From contig NPFB01000006.1 in NCBI GenBank assembly GCA_014084085.1, positions 328,027 through 392,026 of the forward strand: a stretch of DNA of 64,000 nucleotides. The letters run 5' to 3'. Below, piece after piece: positions 22,701-30,881 of the stretch; the first letter of the stretch is position 1, and every line of letters starts with the position of its first letter. The position numbers and the translations under genes are program-made. The notes under the pieces are model-generated. The model was not told the origin of the DNA. It saw nothing but the letters and a program-made list of their open reading frames with translations, and searched no databases. This DNA is from Hondaea fermentalgiana. Lineage: Eukaryota; Sar; Bigyra; Thraustochytrida; Thraustochytriidae.

Positions 22701-23316
22701 GCCTCCAGACAAAGCCGTACATGCTGACACGGCTCGCAAAACCTTTGCTCAGGGTGATGGGGCCTGGGGAGACCACATGGTGCTGAAAGCGGTCTATGAT
22801 CAGTGGGCAGCGGCAAACTACAGCGCAGGTTGGTGCTATGAGAATTTCGTACAAGTACGTAGCATGCGACGAGCACGCGATGTCCGCGACCAGTTGGCCG
22901 ATTTGTGCGATCGAATCGAGCTCGAGCGCTCTTCGGACTCTGATTCGGAGCTAGTGCGCAAGGCAATCACCTCGGGCTACTTTTTTCACTCGGCAAAATT
23001 GCAAAAGGATGGCTCGTTCAAGACTGTCAAGGATCAGCTCAGTGTTCACGTTCACCCATCGAGCAGTCTGCACAAGCGAGACCCGCTTCCAAAGCTCGTT
23101 GTCTACCACCAGCTGCAGCGCACGAAGCGCGAATACATGCGACAAATACTCGTGATTAAGCCGGAATGGCTGCTTGAGATTGCTCCACACTTTTACACAC
23201 AGCGTGACATTGACGAGATGATGCGCGTCAACAAGCCACGAACGAATGTGACTTCGGCTGTGCTCCAAGCCAAGGGGGGCGCCTCCGAGCGCTACGTGCT
23301 GGATAAAAAGACTTGA
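19738..23316 (+). CDS. DHX16: DEAH-box pre-mRNA splicing helicase (DHX16/Prp2)
   Basis: Predicted 1,192 residues from the ATG at 19738, giving [20 protein letters not shown]; this start matches the DHX16 N-terminus (WVEDELHSVLG type). A longer open frame back to 19210 overlaps BBS5 and is rejected. Prp2/DHX16 uses ATP to remodel the activated spliceosome before the first splicing step. The N-terminal ~500 residues are charged and partly coiled, with Lys/Arg and Asp runs (20305-20410). Helicase motifs are [14 protein letters not shown] (Walker A, about 554), [26 protein letters not shown] (Asp651), SATLDAQKF, and [19 protein letters not shown], followed by the ratchet/winged-helix and OB-fold regions ([16 protein letters not shown]). 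No intron. It follows BBS5 by 247 bases. Confidence 0.95.
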   Translation: MKRASEAERQWTSDKLHELVGFSESSAVDYVIALGKSAKSESDVVSRLHEYDFPRDERTRQFAREVMSRVKSSAPAGTSSTSSSSLSAQAPAGSSDATSRKYDLVGIDLSAGFKADDTKERRRKHHRDKEKKHKRSKKSKRKDKDEHRDGKEDHSREDRKRERKRARQEHNHAPSADGFLEEDLPVVIPGQDEDEDEDVDNDDNVDVNGNDDDDDDDDDIKSENGKKETGNNDGEDDQNNETEHQRKLREFQEFVGTGEDGKEEGERMKQRAAQKEREKHELKLRQIRDEGERLRNEFTIEELRDESRFAYLKKREERELKLLQASIQDEEDLFQGQEMTEKEKRDLEVRKELKNLIESRKDIERKTQDQLYKLPDAYEDDRGRVDAKKREALLTQRYEDEGRMKTDQEVWEEQQTKLAASQGKYGVAAIGGPYEDPYDVLLAGGVDFVSGKSLKGTKREQAASEKRSKRGKGGREGKHASRRKRSSSSGSSASEASSASSSSSVQVSAGKKDTAGNTKQTPTMAEIRAALPVFPFRDELLRAIKDHQILIVVGETGSGKTTQIPQYIHEAGYSALGKIGCTQPRRVAAMSVAARVAQEMNVKLGREVGYSIRFEDNTSEGTLIKYMTDGMLLREFMTSPDLGDYSAMMIDEAHERGLNTDILFGLIKDIARHRKDLRIIVASATLDAQKFAAYFDNAPIFNIPGRRYPVDIMHTKAPEADYLDAAVVTTLQIHISEPTPGDILIFLTGQEEIEAAREMLVQRTRGLGSRIKELIVCPIYASLPSEEQAKVFVPAPPGARKVVLATNIAETSLTIDGICYVIDTGFCKQTSYDARSGMDSLMVTPISQAGAQQRAGRAGRTAPGKCFRLYTEWSFKHELEETTQPEIQRSNLASVVLMLKSLGIHDLVGFDFMDPPPPEALIRCLQQLYALGALTDKGELTKVGRRMAEFPADPMLSKMLLAAERYGCVEEALTVAAMLDVNASVFYRPPDKAVHADTARKTFAQGDGAWGDHMVLKAVYDQWAAANYSAGWCYENFVQVRSMRRARDVRDQLADLCDRIELERSSDSDSELVRKAITSGYFFHSAKLQKDGSFKTVKDQLSVHVHPSSSLHKRDPLPKLVVYHQLQRTKREYMRQILVIKPEWLLEIAPHFYTQRDIDEMMRVNKPRTNVTSAVLQAKGGASERYVLDKKT

Positions 23317-23575
23317 GAGCTAGGACGTCGAGAAAGGTAGTGATGCTGGCTTATGGCCGGATGTGGATGATAGGCCAAGTGAAGATTCCTAAATTTTTTT
23401 TTAAGAAACATAAGGGACGGGGTAATTGAATGCGATCAGCATTAACGAGCCTCATGTAAAATCGAAATTGGCTGCGGTTGAGTTGATCTGAAGAGGCTGA
23501 AGAGACAACTCCAATTATAATTTTCTTTGGTCATTGTCATACTTTTTGAGGCTGGATTAATGCTTGACGGTCAGA

Positions 23576-24139
23576 TTACACGGGCTCAACTGCGGCAGCA
23601 CCATGCTGCACCTTGTCTGAAGACGCCAAAAGCTCCTTGTTCAGGAAGATCGCACGCGAGTAGGGATGCGAGACGAAGAACAAAGCGAATGCAATGAAGA
23701 GAACGGCAGCCCCACCGTCTACGGCCTGGCATGCAGAGTCGGTGTATCCTTCCGACGAGAAAGCGCTGCAAAAGGTTGAAATCGTGAGAAGAACGGCGAA
23801 AGACGAGATGAAATTGTACGAAAAGATGAGGTCGATGATCCAAAGAGGCATGTAGAAGAGCTTGGACGCCGTCTCGCCTTTGACGCAGCGAAAGAAAAGC
23901 AGAGCTCCGAGAATTCCGTTTCCGATTGTAAAGAAAAAGGCAGCGAACGCGGTGGCAAGAGCCCAATACACTGCGCTAAAGATTGACATGTTGACCAAAT
24001 TAGCCGCAACAAGTCCCGAAGAAAGACCTGCGAGGAGGGCTTGGACAAATCTGAAGCCGAGAAAAAGTTTGAAGAGCTTCTTCATCTCGTCGGCATTCTT
24101 TGGTTCTTTCAGAGCTTGCAGTGCCTGCACATTTTCCAT
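23576..24139 (-). CDS. Four-helix membrane protein, paralogue A
   Basis: Predicted 187 residues from the ATG at 24139 (MENVQALQALKEP). The frame stays open upstream to 24796, but that part has no membrane character and no match in the paralogue, so the internal ATG is chosen. Four hydrophobic helices are visible at about residues 25-50, 55-85, 95-120 and 145-170. After the last helix comes HPYSRAIFLNKELLASSDK, closely matching PFSRAIYQNKELLSTGAPK in the neighbour at 25396-25947. Both also begin with a short amphipathic segment followed by (F/V)LxxxRxxQA. The topology resembles MARVEL-type proteins, but no family is recognised with confidence and the function is unknown. Confidence 0.7.
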   Translation of the reverse strand: MENVQALQALKEPKNADEMKKLFKLFLGFRFVQALLAGLSSGLVAANLVNMSIFSAVYWALATAFAAFFFTIGNGILGALLFFRCVKGETASKLFYMPLWIIDLIFSYNFISSFAVLLTISTFCSAFSSEGYTDSACQAVDGGAAVLFIAFALFFVSHPYSRAIFLNKELLASSDKVQHGAAAVEPV

Positions 24140-25395
24140 TGTCTTGCTCTGATACTTTAGGTTTGTCCTCCTCTTCTTCGCGCTTTGTGCGAATGATGTC
24201 TGCTGCTGTATTTGTGTTGCCTTGCGATAATTTGGTTTTGCCTTGCTTGCGGTTTGGTGGTCGCGCTCCGGATGCGGCGCGGCTATTGACGAAATTAAAC
24301 GAACAGAAAAAAGGGGGAAACTGGCGGTCAACGCGCCGCGCGTCTCGGCACGCTGGAGGAGGTACTGGCCCATGCGACCAGTTCTCTTTCGGACGAGTAA
24401 CCCGTTCTCGTCCGCGGTGCGGGAGAGCCGGGTGGGGGGTACCCGGTACCCGTCCCCACTCTCACCAGGTTTATTATGAGCCATGCATATTCGCGGTGTG
24501 CGCGCAACGACACTGTAGGATACCACTGCCCGGCGGAGAACTTGTCTCGAGATGCTGCGGAAAAGCCAGCAAAAGGAGAACTGCTTTACCTTCAAGTAGC
24601 GGCAGCGCACGTCGAACTCTTGAAATCCGCCGCGAGGCCTCGGATGCGGCAAACATAGAATCGTGGTCGGGCAAAGTGAACCGTGATAACCCGAAGGCGA
24701 GATCCCAACCATCTTGAATTTATGTGCGATGTACTGCGCCTTGACATAATTCACTCGAAAGCCGTCCCGACGCCAGCGAGGGAAGTTTTGAATCAAGAAA
24801 TCGCCGCGGCGCGATAAAAGGGCTCTGTCAGTCCACGGGCCAACATCCGTACTCGCCGTACCCGCCGCGGGTACCCGTGTAAATTGCTCAAAGATTCAAG
24901 CTTGGTTGCTCGATCGATCGATCGATCGATCGACCAGCCGCGAATTGCTCTGTCCTCGCGGCACTGCACCGGAGCCCAGCCAGCAGAACCGCAAAGGCCC
25001 AGATGTTCAAGTTGCCAAAAAGATTCGGAAATGAGATGTCAGAGGTGAAAGGGCATACACGTGAACCGCCTCAAGGATCTGGGTCTGTGTGAAGAAAACA
25101 CGCAAGCATGATGCGCGAGGCCAGAACAATTGCACAAAAGAGTTAGCTTCACATGTGATAGCAATCTCTGCCCTGAAAATAAAGTCGGAGTAATGTTGTT
25201 GAATGTTATTGAAGATTTTTAGACAACGCGTAACGACAGGTCCAGGTGAGAGAGTGACGAGTGCAAGAGGATACCTGACGATTACTTGCGTCGTGTTCTT
25301 TCTTTCTCCATCTCTCTTTCTCTTTCTCTCCCCTCTTCCCACGAATGGGGCATGGGACCACAATTTGTTCAGAATTTGGGAGCATGTACTCAGAT
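24140..25395. other. Intergenic between the two membrane-protein paralogues
   Basis: No gene is supported. The stretch holds two GGGTACCCGT-containing palindromic clusters (24437-24453 and 24857-24878), a GATC/CGAT tetranucleotide run at about 24911-24936, and an AT-richer part near 25000-25390 that is probably the 3' flank of paralogue B. Confidence 0.5.
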
Positions 25396-25947
25396 TTAGG
25401 CCTGGACCTCGGCCGGGCTGCTCTGCGCCTTGGGCGCCCCGGTAGACAAGAGCTCCTTGTTTTGGTAAATCGCGCGGGAGAAGGGCAGCGCCACAAAGTA
25501 GGAGACGAAGAGGAAAAAGTAAAAGGCGGCCGCAGCGCTAATGTTTCCACAAGAATAGGTAAAGTACACGCTGGAGTACGATGTGCAGTTCGTTGACAGA
25601 GTGGCAACGCAGGAGAACCCTGAGATGGCGGCGTACGAGAGAATGAGGTCACCAGGCATGCCGGAGAGAGCGAAACTTGCAACAACAGTGTCATTCTGAG
25701 TAACCTGCATGAAAATGAGGACGCCCAGGATTCCAGAAAAGAGCGCGAAGAGCAGACCGAGAACGGCGGCGGCGATGGACCAAGAAATCACATTGCTGCC
25801 AGCGTAAAAGGAGTCACCGGCAGCCAGACCCAATGCGACAGCCGCGAGCACGGCCTGGATAGCTCTGAGAACGGTAAGGACCTTGATTACCTTGGTCACC
25901 TCCGCGGCCGTCGAAGGATGGAACAGGGAAGACATGCTTGCCATCAT
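25396..25947 (-). CDS. Four-helix membrane protein, paralogue B
   Basis: Predicted 183 residues from the ATG at 25947 (MMASMSSLFHPSTAAE); a second ATG follows immediately. Four membrane helices lie at about residues 25-45, 53-82, 92-115 and 140-165. Cys residues flank an NCTSYSS loop that may be luminal or extracellular. The C-terminal motif PFSRAIYQNKELLSTGAPK is shared with the protein at 23576-24139, as is the overall length, so the two are probably tandem duplicates on the same strand. No known family is recognised with confidence. A four-pass scaffold or vesicle-type protein is the most that can be inferred. Confidence 0.72.
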   Translation of the reverse strand: MMASMSSLFHPSTAAEVTKVIKVLTVLRAIQAVLAAVALGLAAGDSFYAGSNVISWSIAAAVLGLLFALFSGILGVLIFMQVTQNDTVVASFALSGMPGDLILSYAAISGFSCVATLSTNCTSYSSVYFTYSCGNISAAAAFYFFLFVSYFVALPFSRAIYQNKELLSTGAPKAQSSPAEVQA

Positions 25948-26730
25948 GGTCTTTGCTCGCCTGCTGCCTCTGCTACGCTTGCTTGCTTACTTGCTTGCTT
26001 GCTTGCTTGCTTGCTTGCTCGCTTGTCTGCTTGGCTTACCTGCCTTCAATCGTGTTTGATGGCTCCCTTGCTCCCTGGCTGGCGTGTTCGAGCGAGCGTC
26101 ACAAGCCAGCGCGAGAGAGGGAAACTTTTACGAGGGAAGGTAGCGCAAGTAGGCCAAAGTGGGCTAGCCTAGGACGGTGCTACGCAATTGGGCATCCACA
26201 GCCAGCGCACACCCCCTTTCTCCTACAACGCGATGGCGGGCTCCTACACAATGCTTTATCGGTGCGCGCACGCCATCATCACCCTCTCCATTGCTTTTCA
26301 AGGTTTCACTACTTCTTGCCTATGCACGGGCGGTAGCGCCGCGGCCCGCGGCAAGAAAGTAGGCGGTCGATCGATCCTACTATACCTACTGTCCGCCTTA
26401 CTTTGTGGACCTTGTCGCTGCTCGTTCATAAGGCCTCCAGCCTCGTGACCGCCGACCCATCAACCAACCGTCCAACCGACCACCAGGCGGCGGCCAGGTG
26501 GTTCTTGCATGCAAGCAAGCGAGCGAGCCTTGATGACCCATTGGCTGCAACTACGGGGCCGCCGTGACACTGATCAGCGGTGACGCTGGAACGATCGAGA
26601 TCGATCGATTGAAAGCCTATTTTGTTTATTATTATTATTGTTATTATACCACGCTCGCTCGCTACAGGGTCGGCTGTCTGATGACATCCATCTCTCGTGT
26701 CTCCTCGGGAGCAGAACGAAGCGCATCGCA
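25948..26730. other. Intergenic, upstream of membrane protein B and downstream of rhodopsin 1
   Basis: No gene is seen. A run of about ten TTGC/CTTG units occupies 25977-26027, just upstream of paralogue B. A TATTATTATTATTG run lies at 26626-26645. The rest has no recognisable structure. Confidence 0.5.
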
Positions 26731-28671
26731 TCACATCATGGAGCCCTTGACGATGAGGCTGGTGCGGCGCTTGGGGCCGAGCTCCTCGTCGGCGAGGTCG
26801 TCGTCCTTGCCGGCGGCAGAGTTGGTGGCGCTGCGGCCTGAGGGCGGCTCGGCCTGCGAGTCGATGCTGGAGGGCGGCTCGTAGTAGCCGCGGCCCGAAG
26901 ACTGCTGCTGGTAGTCGTCGCCGGCGGTGACCGGGGACTGCACCTGCTGGCGGTCCTGGCCCTGCTGCTTGAGTCGCGCGACCTGCTCCTCCTCGACCTT
27001 GAGCTGGTGGCGCAGGTTGTCGTTCATGGTCTCGAAGGAGCTCTTGCGGCGCAGCGAGATGCGCGCGCCGCCCGACTTTTGCTGCTGCGGCGCCTGGCCC
27101 GAGACCGAGCGCGTGTCCGAGGGGCTGCCGGGGCTCGTCGGCGACTCCACCATCATGGCGGTGCGCGGCTCACGCTCCCGGGAGTTGTTCGAGTTGCCGC
27201 TGTTGGTGGTGTGCGGCTGCTCGTCGGCGGCCCTGTACTTGGTGTCCACGAGGCTCATGCTGCCGATGTCACCGTGGCCCTCGACGGGCGACAAGTGCAC
27301 GCCCTGCACGTGCTGGTGCAGGCGGCGCTCCATGTCCGCAGAGTCGTCGATCTCGCGCCAGTGGCCCGAGGCCTCGCGCCAGTGGGACACCACATCGAAG
27401 AGATGGGCCTCGTCGAGCACGTGGCGCACGAAGCCGTCCGAAAGGTTGCGCTCGACCTCCTCGCGCTCCGCGAGCGGGGCGTAGTTGTCGTCGAAGCAGT
27501 AGCCGAGCAGGGGAAGGTAGAAGGGCTTACGGCGGAACTGCATGCGGAACTTTTGCGTGGCGATGCGCTGCTCAAAGGCCACCGTGAGGTTGAGCAGAAT
27601 GGCGTCGTAGTGCGTGAGCGAATCGCGGCGGATGATCTTGGTCGCAGACTCAAGGTCGAAGGCGATCTCGCCCTCGATGCCAGCGTCGCGCAGGATGAAC
27701 ATGAAGAGGCGCTGTAGCTCGATCTTAGGCTCCACGATGAGCAGGCGCGGGGGGCGGGGACCGGCCGTGGTCTTCTTCGTGTTAGTCTTGCGGCCGAGGA
27801 AGGAGACCCTGTTCGAGGTCTGATCGGTGGCGGTCACGGGGCGCGTTTGGTACGGCGACACCGCACGCGCGCCGCGGATGCGCTTCACATGCGGGTCAAG
27901 GACAACGAAGCGCACGTACCAGGCGAAAAAGCCAAAAAGGTTCTTGGCGAAGAGATCACCGACCGAGTGACCAATGCGGTCGCCGTCCGGTCCCATGATG
28001 TTGAAGCAGGGCGGGCCAACCGCGTAGAGAAAGATGAAAAGACTTTGCGCGCAAAAGAAGTAAATCATGACGGCGAAGATCCACTCCCAGCAGCGCTCGT
28101 ACACCATAAAGAACTTTTTCTTCTCGTTCATCAGGACGATGAGATCTGCCACCAGCCAAAAGCACACAAAGTACGACGCAAGGTTGAAGATCCACTTGAG
28201 AGTGATGTTCTGCTGCATGGCTGCCAGCACACCAAAGGCAATCATGACAATATCCTTGACCATCATAAACGTCACCTGGGGCAGCTCAATGTCATCGGGC
28301 GTCATAATGTTGAGAAGAATGTTTACGTTGGAGATGATCACCGGGCAGGTCATCATCCAGAAGAGGTAGCGACCAATGGCGAGATCAAAGGTCACGCCGG
28401 CATGGTCAACGACGGGAATGTAGAGAAAGTCCGTGGTTCCAAAGCATGAGAGAATATACACGCAAAATGTGACAAACTGCACGTAGATGGGATGCAGATT
28501 GCAACGTCCAATTCTCCACTGAAAGGTATAGAAGCAGAGTAGTGCAATACTGCACGAAAACACGCACAGACGAGCACCTGCGACGCCCTGCGAGACCACG
28601 CCAGAGTTTTGGGGCCGAGCGAGGAGAACTTGTGCGAAGTCTTCGCGCCACACCGTTTCGTTGTAGCTCAT
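26731..28671 (-). CDS. Channelrhodopsin-family protein 1 (RubyACR-like) with receiver-like domain
   Basis: A single exon of 646 residues. Residues ~30-258 hold seven membrane helices of the microbial rhodopsin type. Helix C reads GRYLFWMMTCPVIISN (Arg101, Trp105, TCP), like the RYxxWLLTCPVIL of channelrhodopsins. Helix G reads IGHSVGDLFAKNLFGFF, where Lys243 is the expected retinal Schiff-base lysine and Asp239 the second counterion. The position of bacteriorhodopsin Asp85 is Phe104 and that of Asp96 is Asn115. Residues ~305-440 form a receiver-like domain (RLLIVEPKIELQRLFMFILR, then YDAILLNLTV). The tail is Gln/Ser-rich. Light-gated anion channels of this layout are known from labyrinthulids; channel type and colour are inferred from family only. 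Transcribed away from its paralogue at 30882. Confidence 0.85.
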   Translation of the reverse strand: MSYNETVWREDFAQVLLARPQNSGVVSQGVAGARLCVFSCSIALLCFYTFQWRIGRCNLHPIYVQFVTFCVYILSCFGTTDFLYIPVVDHAGVTFDLAIGRYLFWMMTCPVIISNVNILLNIMTPDDIELPQVTFMMVKDIVMIAFGVLAAMQQNITLKWIFNLASYFVCFWLVADLIVLMNEKKKFFMVYERCWEWIFAVMIYFFCAQSLFIFLYAVGPPCFNIMGPDGDRIGHSVGDLFAKNLFGFFAWYVRFVVLDPHVKRIRGARAVSPYQTRPVTATDQTSNRVSFLGRKTNTKKTTAGPRPPRLLIVEPKIELQRLFMFILRDAGIEGEIAFDLESATKIIRRDSLTHYDAILLNLTVAFEQRIATQKFRMQFRRKPFYLPLLGYCFDDNYAPLAEREEVERNLSDGFVRHVLDEAHLFDVVSHWREASGHWREIDDSADMERRLHQHVQGVHLSPVEGHGDIGSMSLVDTKYRAADEQPHTTNSGNSNNSREREPRTAMMVESPTSPGSPSDTRSVSGQAPQQQKSGGARISLRRKSSFETMNDNLRHQLKVEEEQVARLKQQGQDRQQVQSPVTAGDDYQQQSSGRGYYEPPSSIDSQAEPPSGRSATNSAAGKDDDLADEELGPKRRTSLIVKGSMM

Positions 28672-30881
28672 CGTGCCTTGCTCGTCAAGGCCTTCTTTCT
28701 TGGTTTTCTTGTTGTCCTTCTTCTTTCAGCCTTGATTGCGCTGTCTTTCTAACGATATCGGTCTCCAAAGCCCTCTCGAGGGCAGAATCGTTGATCAAGA
28801 GTTCGTCGTTGTTGTCGACGTCGTCGTCGTCGTCGTCCTGGTCTTCCAAACAATTTGATCTATCGATGAGCCAGTTGATATTGTCCGTCGGTCGGTCTCC
28901 AGCAAGCTGGATGAAGGAAGGCGCGAAGATGGCAGCCAGCCTTCAGCCCGAAGCTCGATCAACCCGACACGCTCGAGAGCTCGTTAAGGGTTTTGGACGC
29001 ACCTGACGCGCGACTCGACTCGAAGCCGTTTTCCGCACTGGAAGCGTTTGCTCCGTATCACGCTTCCTATATCGCCTTCTTCTTCTTCTCCTCCTTCTTC
29101 TTCCTCTTGATCTCGCAGCGTACAGAGCGTCACCGACAAGGTGTCGGCTCGGCGACACACCTGCCCTCACCGGATCGCTCAACGGACACCGTTGCGGTGA
29201 CTTGTGTATCGCTGTGTACAGATCCCGTTCATCAAGACCTTGAAGCATGACATGGCACTACATCGGCTCAGCGGACATATCGCAACGGACCCATTTTCGA
29301 CCAGGCTCACGGCGGCCGCGTCACGCTCTGATCGAGCGTCCGCTCGTCTGTCTGTTTGCCAGACCGCGTAACGTTGAAAGGCAGGCATCTTAAGACACGC
29401 CTGAGCTTTGCTCAGGTTGAATTGCGACAACAATAAAAAAGCTCATTTCTTTATAAACAGGTGGCACTGTGTCACTAGCAGTGTTTGGCGCGCAAAAGAG
29501 CGCGACCGCCTGGCCGACAAATCGGGCACGTAACCGGATTTCACGTGCCTCTCGTCCGAGCAGCCTCTTACCCAGACGGTCTTCGTTCGGCCAAACAAGA
29601 GCCTGGAACGAAAGCTCGGATGGACACTTGAAAAGACACCGCTTGCCAGCCAGCGTGCGCACGGGATCAAGCAAACACAGTCCTCCTGGCTTGATACTAG
29701 CTGATTCGTATCAGACGAAGGGGGGAAGAGGGTAGATTGCCCTCAAACGGAGACAATTGGCGACAATCCGTTGACATTCGGCGCTGGTTATGCCGCTCTC
29801 TTTCTTTCCTTGACGCGTCGCACGGTGCAGGGCTGGCCACGCCGCGTGCCCCCGAAATGTAGAGAGAGAGAGAGAGAGCGAGAGAGAAATCCTGACCGAA
29901 GATGAGCCTATGCGGAGACGCAAGGCGAAGGCAAAATAAGTTTTCATTGGGGGAAAGATTAAACCGCAAGGCCACGGTGATCACTTTTACGCACGAGAAA
30001 ACGGACATTGCGCGCGTTGCCTATTCAACGCGTTGAGTCGGCTCAGCGCGATAGCGGATCATCTACGTTAGATTCCTTTTCCGTTGAGCAATGGCAGACG
30101 TGGTGAACGTTGCTTTCAACCGCTCGGCGAGGCCGCTTTGAGCATAGATTCCGAACGAGTCGCTTTAGCAGCGTCCACAGTGGCGAGGACTTGCGGTGCC
30201 TCCCTGAATACAAAGGCGCCAGGACGCGGTCACAGTGGCACCAAGTTCCGGTCAACGGATAGGTTTTTCCGCGTGGGGCCCTCCTCATTTCACAGTGATC
30301 AACCGCAAACGGATCATATCCGTTTACCAGGACCCCGCATGCAGGGCAGCTGCGCGACTGTTCGTGACGCGCACGGCGTTGTGGACTTCCACCGCGGAGG
30401 TATGCGAGCTATAAAGTGTCAGTTGATGGATTTCAAGGGATGTAAGACTCCATGGACGGACGCAGTTGTCTACACCTCCTCGGAAGCGTTAAAAGGACGA
30501 AACTTAGCTAGCCTCTCTTTTGCTGTCTGCACATGGCTCGGAAATCGTTGGATGGAAGGATCTCGATGGCAAACCTCTTTCGGGCTGTGCACAGCCGACT
30601 CGGGTGTTTCGGCCGTGGTCAACGTCAGATCAAGACAGGTCATCTAACCTAGCAAAGCCGAAGGGGCGGGGGGAAGGAGTGTACATCGAGCCAAGCAAAG
30701 CCAAGCCAAGCCAAGCCACAGCACATCTTGCCTGGCCTATCAAAGCATAGCGCAGCGCAGCGCAGCGAACCGAAGTCGCGCAAAGCTTCGTTCGCTCAAG
30801 TAGGGAGACTACTTCTTGCAGATTAGACCCTGCAACACCCGTTTAACAGACGGCGGACGAACGGACGGACAGATAGACACG
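28672..30881. promoter_or_regulatory. Divergent spacer between the two channelrhodopsin genes
   Basis: A 2.2-kb region between two start codons on opposite strands, so it contains both promoters. It holds a GTC triplet run (28802-28838), a TTC/CTC-rich stretch (29078-29110), an AG dinucleotide run (29863-29888), and CCAAG and CGCAG pentamer runs (30691-30719, 30751-30765). A 187-codon open frame at 30084-30647 has no recognisable domain and an unusual composition, and is not called. No regulatory motif could be identified with confidence. Confidence 0.45.

Noticed and set aside
21592..22854. 420-codon minus-strand open frame
   Set aside because: It is antisense to the DHX16 helicase core, whose plus-strand frame has all helicase motifs; a shadow of biased codon use.
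24140..24796. N-terminal extension of the tetraspan protein A frame
   Set aside because: Open by chance: no membrane character and no counterpart in the paralogue, which starts at the equivalent of the internal ATG.
30084..30647. 187-codon open frame between the two rhodopsins
   Set aside because: No domain, mixed composition, no paralogue and no splice context; more likely promoter DNA.
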